Part shown: positions 1 through 9,395 of the stretch, piece by piece
Layout of the letters: each line of letters starts with the position of its first letter
How positions within the stretch are numbered: position 1 is the first letter of the stretch
From: Pseudoroseomonas cervicalis
GTDB taxonomy: Bacteria > Pseudomonadota > Alphaproteobacteria > Acetobacterales > Acetobacteraceae
DNA: 64,000 bases
Direction of reading: 5' to 3'
Assembly: GCF_030818485.1 (NCBI RefSeq)
Contig: NZ_JAUTAJ010000004.1
Coordinates: 2,823,501 to 2,887,500 of the forward strand
Notes under the pieces: generated by a model
The model's database searches: none
What the model was told of the DNA's origin: nothing
The model's input: only the letters and a program-made list of their open reading frames with translations
Made by a program: the position numbers and the translations under genes

Positions 1-539
1 GCGGCGCGCCGCGTGCGGCTCGGCCTCTCCCGCTCCTTCCAGATCGTCCAGCTGCTGGACGAGGCGAGCGCCGAGGACAATGTGGCGCTCGCCGTGCAGG
101 CGCATCAGGGCCATTCCTTCCGCTTCTGGCGCGCCGCCGCCAGCGACGAGACGCTGCGCCAGCCCGCCCGCCTGGCGCTGCTGGAGGCCGGCCTGCCGCC
201 CGCGCGCTGGGATCTGCCGGTGGCCGATCTCTCCGCCGGCGAGCGCAAGCAGATCGAGCTCGCCGTGGCACTCGCCGCCGAGCCCCGCCTGCTGGTGCTG
301 GACGAGCCCATGGCCGGCCTCGGCGCCAGCGAATCCCGCGCCATGACCGAGACGCTCGCCCGGCTGAAAGGGAAGATCGCCATCCTGCTGGTCGAGCACG
401 ACATGGAGGCGGTCTTCGCCCTGGCCGACCGGGTCTCCGTCCTGGTCTATGGCCGCTGCATCGCCACCGGCGCGCCCGAGGCGATCCGCGCCGACCCCGA
501 GGTGCGCGCCGCCTACCTGACCGAGGAGGAGGAGGTCTG

Positions 540-540
<1 letters not shown>
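1..540 (+). CDS. livG: Branched-chain amino acid-type ABC transporter ATPase (LivG-like), 5' end cut by the window
   Basis: The reading frame is open from base 1, so the gene starts upstream and only the C-terminal 179 codons are here. The visible part has a Q-loop-like RSFQ, a degenerate ABC signature (LSAGERKQIELA) and Walker B with catalytic Glu (LLVLDEPMAGL), followed by the H-loop in LLVEHDM. These fit the LivG-type nucleotide-binding subunit of HAAT transporters, which power uptake of branched-chain amino acids, amides or urea. The TGA stop shares one base with the ATG of the next ATPase, the usual LivG-LivF coupling. The substrate cannot be told without the binding protein and permeases, which must lie upstream. 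Confidence 0.88.
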
Positions 541-1241
<701 letters not shown>

Positions 1242-1251
1242 CAGCCAAAGC

Positions 1252-1312
1252 GGCAGGGGGCGCTGCCCCCTGCACCCCCGCCGGGGTGGCAGGGCCACCC
1301 CGGACCCCGCCA
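1252..1312 (+). repeat. Family B palindromic intergenic repeat, copy 1
   Basis: Two adjacent GC-rich hairpins: GCAGGGGGC/GCCCCCTGC with a 3-nt loop, then GGGGTGGC/GCCACCCC with loop AGG, followed by GGACCCCGCC. The second hairpin and its tail recur at 3026 and, inverted, near 44820. Here it lies between the livF stop and the hydrolase start, so it may attenuate or end transcription, but it has no T-run. Confidence 0.75.
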
Positions 1313-1327
1313 TCCGAAAGAAATCCG

Positions 1328-2209
1328 ATGCAGGCACTCTATCGCGGCATGGACCGCGCCACGCTGGACCGCGAATACAATGCCCGCGCCACCGTGCCCG
1401 ATGTCGGCCCCTTCCTCGCCGAATACCGCCGCCGCACCGACGCCGCGCGCGCCAGCCTGCCCTGCCGCACCGACATCCCCTACGGTCCGACCCCGGCCGA
1501 GCGGCTGGATATCTACCCCGCCAGCACACCCGGCCCGGCGCCGGTCTTCCTGTTCATCCATGGCGGCTACTGGCGCGCGCTGGATTCCGCCGATTCCGGC
1601 TTCATGGCGCCCTACCTGACGGCGCGCGGCGCCTGCGTGGTCGCGGTGAACTACGCCTTGGCCCCCGGCGCCTCGCTCGACGAGATCACCCGCCAATGCC
1701 GCGCGGCGCTGGCCTGGGTGCATGCCAACATCGCCTCCCATGGCGGCGACCCGGCGCGCATCCACCTCTCCGGCAGCTCGGCCGGCGGGCACCTGGCCGC
1801 CATGCTGATCGCCGGCGGCGACTGGCCGGCCGCCTTCGGCCTGCCGCCGCACCCCGTCACCGGCGCCACCCTGCTCTCCGGCCTCTACGACCTCGAGCCG
1901 ATCCGCCTCTGCCACGTCAATGACTGGCTCTCCCTCGACGCGGCCGCCGCGCGCCGCCTCTCCCCCCTCGCTTTGCCGCCCCCAGCCCCGATCCCGGTGG
2001 TGCATTGCGTGGCGGAGACGGAGACGGCGGAATTCAAGCGCCAGACCCATGACCACGCCGCCTTCTGCGCGCTCGCCGGCTGCACCACCCACAGCATCCC
2101 GGCGCCGCCCCTCTCCAACCATTTCGACCTGCCCTTCGCCCTGTGCGAGGACACGCCGCTTTCCCGCGCCACCCTCGCCGTGATGGGGCTGGCCCCGGAA
2201 CGCCTGTAA
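1328..2209 (+). CDS. Alpha/beta hydrolase, arylformamidase (kynurenine formamidase)-like
   Basis: A 293-residue protein of the esterase/arylformamidase branch of alpha/beta hydrolases. It has the oxyanion-hole motif HGGYW, the nucleophile elbow GSSAGG and a late His in LSNHFDL that would complete the triad. These features match kynurenine formamidase-like enzymes and carboxylesterases of the HGG family. The open frame extends upstream to 1175 inside livF. I chose ATG 1328 because it follows the repeat and gives the family N-terminus (MQALYRGMD). No other tryptophan-degradation gene is adjacent, so the substrate is open. Confidence 0.82.
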   Translation: MQALYRGMDRATLDREYNARATVPDVGPFLAEYRRRTDAARASLPCRTDIPYGPTPAERLDIYPASTPGPAPVFLFIHGGYWRALDSADSGFMAPYLTARGACVVAVNYALAPGASLDEITRQCRAALAWVHANIASHGGDPARIHLSGSSAGGHLAAMLIAGGDWPAAFGLPPHPVTGATLLSGLYDLEPIRLCHVNDWLSLDAAAARRLSPLALPPPAPIPVVHCVAETETAEFKRQTHDHAAFCALAGCTTHSIPAPPLSNHFDLPFALCEDTPLSRATLAVMGLAPERL

Positions 2210-2280
2210 CGGGATCGCTTTTTGACAGCCGCGCCCCGCTCTGCTCCCTGCCGCCCCTTCCACGCGAAGGAGGGCAACGC

Positions 2281-2988
2281 ATGTCGGATGGCTGGACCGA
2301 ATCGGCCGGGGCCTGGCTCGAGGAAATGGGCGACCACGGCGACTATGCCCGCCAATGGGTGCTGGACCGCCCGATGCTGGCCCGCGCCACCGCCTCCGGC
2401 GCGCGCGAGGCCCTGGATATCGGCTGCGGCGAGGGCCGCTTCTGCCGCGCCCTGCGCGCCGCCGGCATCCGCGCCACCGGCATCGACCCCACCCCGGCCT
2501 TGCTGGAGGCCGCCCGCGCCCGCGACCCCGGGGGCGACTATCGCCCCGGCCGGGCCGAGGCGCTGGACTTCCCCGATGCCAGCTTCGGCCTGGTGGTCAG
2601 CTACCTCTCGCTGATCGACATCCCTGGCCTCGCCGCCGCCGCCGCCGGGATGGCGCGGGTCCTGGCCCCGGGCGGCGAGCTGCTGATCGCCAATCTCAAC
2701 CCCTTCATGACCGCCGCCGCCCCGCATCACCGCATCCGCGACGCCGAGGGGCGCGAGCATCTGCGCGTCGACCGCTATCTTGAGGCCCGCGCCGAATGGG
2801 TCGCCTGGCGCAACATGCGCATCCAGAACTGGCACCGGCCGATGCAGGACTACATGGCGGCCTTCCTCGGCCAGGGCCTGGTGCTGCGCCACTTCGCCGA
2901 GCCCGCCGCCTGGGGCGGCGATCCCGCCCTCGCCGAGCGCTACCGGCGCACGCCCTGGTTCCACATCATGGCCTGGGGCAAGCCTTAG
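2281..2988 (+). CDS. Class I SAM-dependent methyltransferase
   Basis: A 235-residue methyltransferase with SAM motif I DIGCGEGRF and an acidic residue after the second strand (GIDPTPALLEAA), as in UbiE/type 11 methyltransferases. ATG 2281 was chosen over upstream in-frame starts because a purine-rich GAAGGAGG lies just before it. The substrate is not evident. The gene runs in the same direction as the hydrolase 71 bp upstream and ends just before a family B repeat. Confidence 0.8.
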   Translation: MSDGWTESAGAWLEEMGDHGDYARQWVLDRPMLARATASGAREALDIGCGEGRFCRALRAAGIRATGIDPTPALLEAARARDPGGDYRPGRAEALDFPDASFGLVVSYLSLIDIPGLAAAAAGMARVLAPGGELLIANLNPFMTAAAPHHRIRDAEGREHLRVDRYLEARAEWVAWRNMRIQNWHRPMQDYMAAFLGQGLVLRHFAEPAAWGGDPALAERYRRTPWFHIMAWGKP

Positions 2989-2991
2989 GCC

Positions 2992-3055
2992 CTGGGGAGG
3001 CTTTGCCTCCCCAGACCCCACCACCGGGGTGGCAGGGCCACCCCGGACCCCGCCG
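2992..3055 (+). repeat. Family B palindromic intergenic repeat, copy 2
   Basis: Hairpin CTGGGGAGGC/GCCTCCCCAG (loop TTT) followed by GGGGTGGC/GCCACCCC (loop AGG, 3026-3044) and GGACCCCGCC. The second half is the same as copy 1. It lies between two convergent genes, a position where it could act as a two-way transcription barrier. Confidence 0.75.
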
Positions 3056-3059
3056 CCAG

Positions 3060-3617
3060 TCAGGTCAAGGTCACACGCGTCAGGCCTTCCTCGCGCGTCG
3101 CGCTCAGGCCCAGCGCCTCCAGCCCCTGCAGGGCCGCCGGCGGCGCCTCCCAGGCGGCGGTCAGGCTGGCACCCTCCAGCACCAGCGTGGGCTTCACCCC
3201 GCGCGGCAGCTCCCGCGCGCCCCAGGCCAAATCGATCAGCGCGATATCCACCGCCGGCCGCTGCGGCGCGATCATCGTGCTCGACCGCACCTCGACCACC
3301 ACCGGACGCCCCGCCGCCTGCGCCAGCACCGGGCGCACCGCCTCCAGATACTTGGCGGAATCCATGGCGGGCTGCTCGGCCGGGCGGCCGATGCGCAGAT
3401 AGGCGCGCAGCAAGGCCTCCATATCCTTCGCCCCCTGGCTGGCGCGCTGCAGCCGCAGCGTCGTCTTGTCCTCGGGCGGCAGGGCGGAGATCACCGAATC
3501 CAGATTGGCGTGCAGCACCATGAACAAATTGTTCAGGGCGTGCTGCATCGGCCGCGCCAGGGCGGCCAGGTTGCGGGCGCCGGGATTTTCCTCCCCCGCC
3601 GTGGCGTCATCGCTCAT
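3060..3617 (-). CDS. Orphan histidine phosphotransferase-like protein
   Basis: 185 residues. The N-terminal helix carries HALNNLFMVLHANLD (candidate phospho-His 26), which resembles the dimerisation/phosphoacceptor helix of histidine kinases with an H-x-L-N-N motif. The rest is compatible with a degenerate ATPase-like fold, but no N-box, G1 or G2 motif is visible, so it should not bind ATP as a kinase does. By analogy with ChpT/HPt proteins it may relay phosphate. The start overlaps the stop of the penicillin-binding protein as ATGA, so the two are co-translated. Function is inferred from the helix motif only. Confidence 0.55.
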   Translation of the reverse strand: MSDDATAGEENPGARNLAALARPMQHALNNLFMVLHANLDSVISALPPEDKTTLRLQRASQGAKDMEALLRAYLRIGRPAEQPAMDSAKYLEAVRPVLAQAAGRPVVVEVRSSTMIAPQRPAVDIALIDLAWGARELPRGVKPTLVLEGASLTAAWEAPPAALQGLEALGLSATREEGLTRVTLT

Positions 3618-5464
3618 GGGCGAAGCTCCTCCAGGATGTCGTGGAACAGCCGGGCGGGCAGGCTGCCGCCGCTGACGCTCTCCATCGGGCTGCCATCGTC
3701 ATTGCCCAGCCAAATGCCGATGACCAGTGAATCGGCGAAGCCGATGAACCAGGCATCGCGAAAATCCTGCGTCGTGCCGGTCTTGCCGGCGACCGAAAGC
3801 CCCGCCACCCCGGCCGCCCGGCCCGTGCCCTGCCGCACCACCGCCCCCAGCATGCGCCGCATCGCCGCCGCATGCTCCGGCGCCAGCACGCGCTGCGGCG
3901 CGCTGCGCGGCACCGCCAGCAGCCGCTCCGCCGCCTCGGCCCGCGCCACGCCATAGGGGGTGACGCGCAGCCCGCCATTGGCGAAGGCGGCATAGGCGGC
4001 GCTCATGTCGAGCAGCGTCACCTCCGCCGTGCCCAGCGCCAGCGAGGCATTGTTGGCGAAATTGCCCTGCACGCCCAGCCGGTGCGCCACCTCCGCCATC
4101 GCCCGCGCGCCGCCGCCCTGCTGCATCACCCGCACCGCCGCGGTGTTGACGCTGTGCGCCAGCGCCTCCTCCAGCGTGATCTCGCCCCGGCTGCGCCAGC
4201 CGCCATTGCCCGGCGACCAGCGGCCGAGGCTGAGCGGCGTGTCCGCCACCCGGTCCTCGGGCCCCGCCCCCTGCTCCAGGGCGGCCAGGAAGGCGAAGGG
4301 CTTGAAGGCCGAGCCGGGCTGCCGCCGCGCCGTGGTGGCGCGGTTGAACGGGCTCTGGCGATAGGCGCGGCCGCCGGCCATGGCGCGCACCGCGCCATCC
4401 CGCGCATCCAGCACCACCACCGCCCCCTGCCCGACATGCGCCGCCACCCCGGGTCCGGCCAGCAGCGCCTCCAGCCGCGCCTCCACCGCCGCCTGGGCGC
4501 GCAGGTCGAGCGTGGTGCGCAGCACCAGGTCGCCGGTGCCGGGATAATCCTCGGCGAGGTCGTCCTGCACCCAGTCGGCGAACCAGCCGGCATCGCCCGA
4601 GGGGCGGCGCGGCAGGCTCATCCGCTCCGCCTCCTCCGCCGCGCGGCGCGGCGTGATCAGCCCGGCATCGGCCATGGCGGCCAGCACATCGGCGCCGCGG
4701 CGCATCGCCGCCTCCGGCGCCGCGCGCGGATTGAGGCGCGACGGCGCCTTGGGCAGCCCGGCCAGGATCGCCGCCTGCCACAGCGTCACCCGCGCCGCCG
4801 GCACGCCGAAATACAGCCGCGCCGCCGCATCCACCCCGAACGCCCCGCCGCCCAGATAGACGCGGTTCAGATAGATCTCGAGCAGCTGGTCCTTGGTGAA
4901 GCGCCGCTCCAGCCACAGCGCCAGCAGCGCCTCCTGCACCTTGCGGCGCAGGTTGCGCTCCGGCGTCAGGAACAGGTTCTTGGCCAGCTGCTGCGTCAGG
5001 GTGGAGCCGCCCTGCACCACCCGCCCGGCCCGCCAATTGGCCAGCGCCGCGCGCGCCAGCCCCATCGGGTCCAGCCCGAAATGGCTGCGGAAGCGCCGGT
5101 CCTCCACCGCCATCAGCGCCGCCGGCAGATAGGCCGGCAGCTCCGCCAGCCGCACCCGCTCCCCATACAGGTCGCCCGAAGTGGCCAGCAGCCTTCCATC
5201 CGCGGCCTCCAGCGTCACCGAGGGGCGGCGCGTGGTGGCCAGCGCCGCATCCGGCCGCGGCAGGTCCCAGGCGAAGAACAGCAGCGCGACGCCGAGCGCC
5301 AGCCCGCCCCAGATGGCGAGCAGCAGCAGCGCGTGCAGCAGCCGCAGCAGCCAGGGCCGGCGGCGGCGCTGCGGCCGTGCCGGGGCCGGCGCTCCCTTGG
5401 CGGTCCCCTGGGCGGGGGCGGCAGGCGGGGCCAGGCGCGCCGCGCGCGCGGAAGTGCGAGCCAT
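3614..5464 (-). CDS. Bifunctional penicillin-binding protein (class A, PBP1-like)
   Basis: A 616-residue inner-membrane peptidoglycan synthase. There is a basic cytoplasmic N-terminus and one membrane helix (about 38-65). The GT51 transglycosylase follows, with catalytic Glu in VEDRRF (E121) and the motif GGSTLTQQLAKN. The transpeptidase has the SxxK serine in GSAFKPF, an SVN motif and KTGTT. It is shorter than the second class A PBP in this window (875 residues) and lacks that protein's long insert. ATG at 5464 is the natural start; the frame stays open beyond it only because of GC bias. It is divergent from the DUF4189 gene and coupled to the phosphotransfer-like gene downstream. Confidence 0.9.
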   Translation of the reverse strand: MARTSARAARLAPPAAPAQGTAKGAPAPARPQRRRRPWLLRLLHALLLLAIWGGLALGVALLFFAWDLPRPDAALATTRRPSVTLEAADGRLLATSGDLYGERVRLAELPAYLPAALMAVEDRRFRSHFGLDPMGLARAALANWRAGRVVQGGSTLTQQLAKNLFLTPERNLRRKVQEALLALWLERRFTKDQLLEIYLNRVYLGGGAFGVDAAARLYFGVPAARVTLWQAAILAGLPKAPSRLNPRAAPEAAMRRGADVLAAMADAGLITPRRAAEEAERMSLPRRPSGDAGWFADWVQDDLAEDYPGTGDLVLRTTLDLRAQAAVEARLEALLAGPGVAAHVGQGAVVVLDARDGAVRAMAGGRAYRQSPFNRATTARRQPGSAFKPFAFLAALEQGAGPEDRVADTPLSLGRWSPGNGGWRSRGEITLEEALAHSVNTAAVRVMQQGGGARAMAEVAHRLGVQGNFANNASLALGTAEVTLLDMSAAYAAFANGGLRVTPYGVARAEAAERLLAVPRSAPQRVLAPEHAAAMRRMLGAVVRQGTGRAAGVAGLSVAGKTGTTQDFRDAWFIGFADSLVIGIWLGNDDGSPMESVSGGSLPARLFHDILEELRP

Positions 5465-5573
5465 GCCGGGCCTATAGCATGGAAGCCCGTGGACGGCGCG
5501 GGGTGCGGCGGGCAAGCTGGCCCTGCCCCGGAGGCGGGACGCGGACAGGCCGGGGCGCGGGAGAGCGGGAGCG

Positions 5574-6809
5574 ATGCGGGCCAGGCGAAGCGCCGGGCGT
5601 TGGGGATGGCTGGGCCTGCTGGCGGCGCTGGCGCTGTCGCCGCTTCCGGGCGCCGCCCAGGCGCCGCGCCCGGACAGCGAGGCCTGCCGCCAGCAATGCG
5701 GCGCCACCATGCCGCGCCGCGCCGACCACCCCGCCAGCATCCAGGCCTGCCTGATGCGCTGCCAGGCGCTGGAGGGCCGCAGCGAGCTGCGCCCCTTCCA
5801 GGCCCCCGTGACCCGCGCCAGGCCCGAGGCGCTGACCCCGCCCTCCGCCCCGCCGCCGCTGGGGCTGGAAGCGCGCGAGGGCACGCCCCGCGCGCCGCTG
5901 ACGCCGCCCGCCGGCAGCACGCTGCGCACGCCGCAGGGGCTGCGCCCGGCCGGGGGCAGCCTGCCCGCCGCCCCCGCCCCCTCCGCCTCCCCCGGCCTGC
6001 TGCCGCCGGGCGCGCCGCCGGGAACCGCCTCGGGCGCCGCCGCGCCGGGCCGGGCCGGGGCCGGGCCATCATCCCCAGGCTCCTCCGCCCCAGGCCCCTC
6101 CGCCTCCGGCGCCGGCAACCGTTTTCCGCTGCGCGGCGCGCTGCCCGGCCCGGAGCCGCGCGACGCCGGCCTTCCGGCCTCCGCCGGCGCCCCGCCAGGC
6201 GGCGCGGCCACCCGCGCGCCCGGCCGCCTGCCCACCCTGCTGCCGCCCGCCACCCCAGCGCCCCAGCCGCAGGCGCCGCTGCCGCCGCCGCTGCTGCCCG
6301 GCCCGGCCGCGGCCCCGCGCCCGGGGGCGGAGGCGCCCCCCGCCACGCCGGCCCCGCGCATGACCCTGCCGGCCTGGAGCGCCCCCGCCCAGGCCGCCAC
6401 CGCGCCGCCTGCCGCCGCCCCCTCGCCCCCCGGCGCCCCGGGCGCGCGGTTCGGCGCCATCTACCTGGCCGCCGCGCCCTCGGCCCGGTACGGGCTGGTG
6501 GCGGGGCAGGCCGACCGCATCGCCGCGCATCGCCGCGCCGAGGGGCAATGCATGGGCTCGGACGGCACGCCCTGCCGGCTGGTGCTGGAATTCCAGGAAC
6601 GCTGCGGCAGCATCGCGCATGGGGTGATCGGGCGCAGCATGGTCGTCACCGACGACCCCAGCACCTATCTCGTGATGCTCGCCACCGCCGCCAGCGGCCG
6701 CAACCCGGAGGAATCGGAGCGCGAGGCGCTGGCCGATTGCCGGCTGCGCCACCGCAACGCGCAATGCCGCGTGGTGCAGACGCAATGCGGGCCCGCCTCG
6801 CCGGGCTGA
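5574..6809 (+). CDS. Secreted Pro/Ala-rich protein with C-terminal DUF4189 domain
   Basis: 411 residues. A signal peptide (about 1-29, ending GAAQA) leads to a short Cys-containing segment (ACRQQCG and ACLMRCQ). A long low-complexity Pro/Ala/Gly linker runs from about 80 to 290. The C-terminal domain of about 110 residues has paired cysteines (GQCMGSDGTPC, ERCGS, ADCRLRHRNAQC). The C-terminal pattern matches DUF4189, a domain of unknown function common in secreted bacterial proteins. The protein is probably periplasmic or wall-associated. It is divergent from the PBP gene with 109 bp between starts, so shared regulation is possible. Confidence 0.75.
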   Translation: MRARRSAGRWGWLGLLAALALSPLPGAAQAPRPDSEACRQQCGATMPRRADHPASIQACLMRCQALEGRSELRPFQAPVTRARPEALTPPSAPPPLGLEAREGTPRAPLTPPAGSTLRTPQGLRPAGGSLPAAPAPSASPGLLPPGAPPGTASGAAAPGRAGAGPSSPGSSAPGPSASGAGNRFPLRGALPGPEPRDAGLPASAGAPPGGAATRAPGRLPTLLPPATPAPQPQAPLPPPLLPGPAAAPRPGAEAPPATPAPRMTLPAWSAPAQAATAPPAAAPSPPGAPGARFGAIYLAAAPSARYGLVAGQADRIAAHRRAEGQCMGSDGTPCRLVLEFQERCGSIAHGVIGRSMVVTDDPSTYLVMLATAASGRNPEESEREALADCRLRHRNAQCRVVQTQCGPASPG

Positions 6810-6874
6810 GCCCCCTCGCCAAGCGCCGCGCAACGATCCTAGGCTCGGGCTTTCGCCCCCGGGGAGGGTTGTCC

Positions 6875-8227
6875 ATGAGCCATCTGATCCACCGCAACCT
6901 GCGCAGCGATCCGCCCATCGCCGTCTCCGGCCAGGGCATCTGGCTGCGGGACGCCGCCGGGCGGGCGGTGATCGACGGCTCGGGCGGCGCGGCGGTGGCC
7001 TGCCTCGGCCATGGCCATCCGCGCGTGCTGGCGGCGATGCGGGCGCAGATGGAGCAGCTCTGCTACGCCCATACCAGCCTCTACAGCTGCGAAAGCGCCG
7101 AGGCGCTGGCCGACAGGCTGGTCGGCCACGCGCCGGGCGGGCTGAGCCATGCCTATTTCGTCTCCTCCGGCTCGGAGGGGTCGGAGGCGGCGCTGAAGCT
7201 GGCGCGGCAATATTTCCTGGAGATCGGCCAGCCGCAGCGCCAGCGAATCATCGCGCGGCGGCAGAGCTATCACGGCAACACGCTCGGCGCGCTCGCCGCC
7301 GGCGGTAATGCCATGCGCCGCGCCCCCTATGCGCCGCTGCTGGCCGATGCCTTCAGCCATGTCTCCGCCTGCTATCCCTATCGCGGCCAGGCGGCGGGCG
7401 AGAGCGAGGGTGACTACGTCGCCCGGCTGGCGGCGGAGCTGGAGGCGGAGTTCCAGCGCCTGGGCCCCGACAGCGTCATGGCCTTCATGGCGGAGACGGT
7501 GGTGGGCGCGACCCTGGGCTGCGTCGCCGCGCCCGAGGGCTATTTCCGCGCGGTGCGCGAGATCTGCGACCGGCATGGCGCGCTGCTGATCCTGGACGAG
7601 GTGATGTGCGGCATGGGCCGCACCGGCACGCTGCATGCCTGGGAGCAGGAGGGCGTGGCGCCCGACATCCAGGTGATCGCCAAGGGGCTGGGCGGCGGCT
7701 ACCAGCCGATCGGCGGCATCCTGGCCGCGGGGCGCGTGGTGGCGGCTTTGCGCGACGGCTCGGGCGGCTTCAAGCATGGCCACACCTACCAGGCGCATCC
7801 GATGGCCTGTGCCGCCGCGCTCGCCGTGCAGCAGGTGATCGAGGAGGAGGGGCTGGTGGCGCAGGTCGCCAGGCGCGGCGCGCAGCTGGAGGCGGCGCTG
7901 GTCGAGCGGCTGGGCAACCACGCGCATGTGGGGGAGATCCGCGGCCGCGGCCTGTTCCTGGCGGTGGAGCTGGTGGCCGACCGCGCCGGCAGGACGCCCT
8001 TCGAGCCGGGCCTCGCTTTGCATGAGCGGGTGCGCGACGCGGCGCTGGCGCGCGGCCTTGCCTGCTATCCGATGAATGGCACGATCGACGGGCGGCTGGG
8101 CGACCATGCCATCCTGGCGCCGCCCTATATCGTCACCGAGGATGAGGTGGCGATGATCGCCGAGCGTTTTTCGGCTGCGGTGGAGGAGGCGGTGGAAAGC
8201 GCGCTGCGCGAGGCCGCGCTGGCCTGA
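6875..8227 (+). CDS. Class III PLP-dependent aminotransferase
   Basis: 450 residues, normal for omega- or aspartate-family class III aminotransferases. The PLP pocket motif SSGSEGSEAALKLAR is followed by the Asp of ILDEVMCGMGR, and the Schiff-base lysine is K270 in IAKGLGGGY. Such enzymes transfer amino groups from omega-amino acids or amines to a keto acid. The closest look is to the broad family that includes DoeD- and GabT-like enzymes, but the substrate cannot be read from the sequence. ATG 6875 follows GGGGAGGGTT and gives the family N-terminus. The gene ends 100 bp before the tandem repeat array. Confidence 0.85.
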   Translation: MSHLIHRNLRSDPPIAVSGQGIWLRDAAGRAVIDGSGGAAVACLGHGHPRVLAAMRAQMEQLCYAHTSLYSCESAEALADRLVGHAPGGLSHAYFVSSGSEGSEAALKLARQYFLEIGQPQRQRIIARRQSYHGNTLGALAAGGNAMRRAPYAPLLADAFSHVSACYPYRGQAAGESEGDYVARLAAELEAEFQRLGPDSVMAFMAETVVGATLGCVAAPEGYFRAVREICDRHGALLILDEVMCGMGRTGTLHAWEQEGVAPDIQVIAKGLGGGYQPIGGILAAGRVVAALRDGSGGFKHGHTYQAHPMACAAALAVQQVIEEEGLVAQVARRGAQLEAALVERLGNHAHVGEIRGRGLFLAVELVADRAGRTPFEPGLALHERVRDAALARGLACYPMNGTIDGRLGDHAILAPPYIVTEDEVAMIAERFSAAVEEAVESALREAALA

Positions 8228-8326
8228 GGCGGCATCGCCCGGCCCGCCCGCACGGCCGGGCGCGGCCGGCGCCGGGCGCCGCGATGGCGCCCCGCCCGTC
8301 CGGGAGGAGGATGGCCACCGGACAGC

Positions 8327-8510
8327 GTCCCGCTTCTTCGGGAGATGGCGGCAGCCCGAAAAGAGTCCCGCCTCACCGGGAGATGGCGGCAGCCCGAAAA
8401 AGAGTCCCGCCTCACCGGAAGACGGCGGCAGCCCGAAAAGAGTCCCGCCTTACCGGGGGACGGCGGCAGCCCGAAAAAAATCACCGGGAGGCGGCGGCAG
8501 CCTGAAGAAA
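8327..8510 (+). repeat. Tandem array of the family A 38-bp repeat
   Basis: Four contiguous units of 38-39 bp start at 8327, 8365, 8404 and 8442, plus a partial fifth at 8481-8510. Each unit begins GTCCCGC, has GGCGGCAGCCCGAAAA near its end, and can pair CCGCC with GGCGG. Read on the minus strand, each hairpin is followed by a short T-tract, so the array could end transcription coming from phzF. The last unit lies inside the phzF reading frame and encodes its C-terminus. There are no unique spacers, so this is not a CRISPR. Confidence 0.9.
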
Positions 8511-9362
8511 ACCTTCCATGACCGGCACGGCGCCGCCGCCGACATGGGCGCGGATCGCCCCGTCCTGGCGTTCGGCGCGGGCCAGCAGCAGGCTGGGGCG
8601 GCCCATCGCCTCGCCCTGGCGGACCCGCAGGCGCAGCGAATCGCCGCCGCGGCGGGAGAGCAGCCAGGCCGTCGCCGCCGCCGTGGCGCTGCCGGTCGCC
8701 GGGTCCTCGTATTCGCCCTGGATGAAGCAGCGGGATTGCAGCGCATCCTCGCCCTCCGCCACGCAGGCATAGATCGAGCGGCGGCCGCCCGGCAGGCGCA
8801 GCGCGGCGAAGGCCGCGCGGTCGGCGCGGGCGCGGGCGAGCGCCTCGGGGCTGGCGAGCCGCGCCACGCAGAAGGGCAGGCCGACGGACGCCATCACCGG
8901 ATCCTCCGCCACATCCTCAGGCGCCAGGGAGAGGCAGCGCGCCACCTCCTCCCGGCTGGCGGCGGGGAGGAGGGAGAGCGGCTCGGGGGCGGCGAATTCG
9001 GCGCCGGTGACATGGCCGTCCTGCCGCAGCAGGCGCAGCGGGACGAGGCCGGCGCCCTCCTCGAACAAGAAATGCTCCGGCGCCGCGCCGGAGAGGCGCC
9101 GCGCCAGGGCGACGGCGGTGCCGACATTGGGGTGGCCGGCGAAGGGCAGCTCCTCGCGCGGGGTGAAGATGCGCACCCAGGCGGTGTGGGACGGGTCGCG
9201 CGGCGGCAGCACGAAGGTGGTCTCGGAGTAATTAAACTCCCGCGCGATGGATTGCATCGCGGCGTCCGACAGGCCCTCCGCCTCCAGCACCACGGCCAGC
9301 GGATTGCCGCCGAAGCGGGTGTCGGTGAAGACGTCGAGGGTGACGTAGCGATGGCCGGTCAT
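8481..9362 (-). CDS. PhzF family isomerase/epimerase-like protein
   Basis: 293 residues, the usual PhzF length. The N-terminus is typical (YVTLDVFTDTRFGGNPLAVV), with catalytic Glu47 in NYSETTFV, the motif ELPFAGHPNVG and the second-half motif DPATGSATAA. PhzF proteins have a two-lobed diaminopimelate-epimerase fold and shift or isomerise double bonds. Most members outside phenazine clusters have no known substrate, and no other phenazine genes are here. The last residues (FLQAAAASR) and the stop codon are encoded by the terminal unit of the tandem repeat, which suggests the original 3' end was replaced or extended by the repeat. Confidence 0.88.
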   Translation of the reverse strand: MTGHRYVTLDVFTDTRFGGNPLAVVLEAEGLSDAAMQSIAREFNYSETTFVLPPRDPSHTAWVRIFTPREELPFAGHPNVGTAVALARRLSGAAPEHFLFEEGAGLVPLRLLRQDGHVTGAEFAAPEPLSLLPAASREEVARCLSLAPEDVAEDPVMASVGLPFCVARLASPEALARARADRAAFAALRLPGGRRSIYACVAEGEDALQSRCFIQGEYEDPATGSATAAATAWLLSRRGGDSLRLRVRQGEAMGRPSLLLARAERQDGAIRAHVGGGAVPVMEGFLQAAAASR

Positions 9363-9395
9363 GGCGCGGGCTCCGGTGGCGGAAGACGGAAAAGA

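Noticed and set aside
3872..8227. Very long open frame of 1451 codons on the plus strand
   Set aside because: It runs antisense to the PBP and merges into the aminotransferase. Its composition is Arg/Ala/Gln-rich shadow caused by high GC; only the last 450 codons are a real gene.
8327..8510. Possible CRISPR array
   Set aside because: Units of 38-39 bp are directly contiguous with no unique spacers, and no cas gene is nearby.
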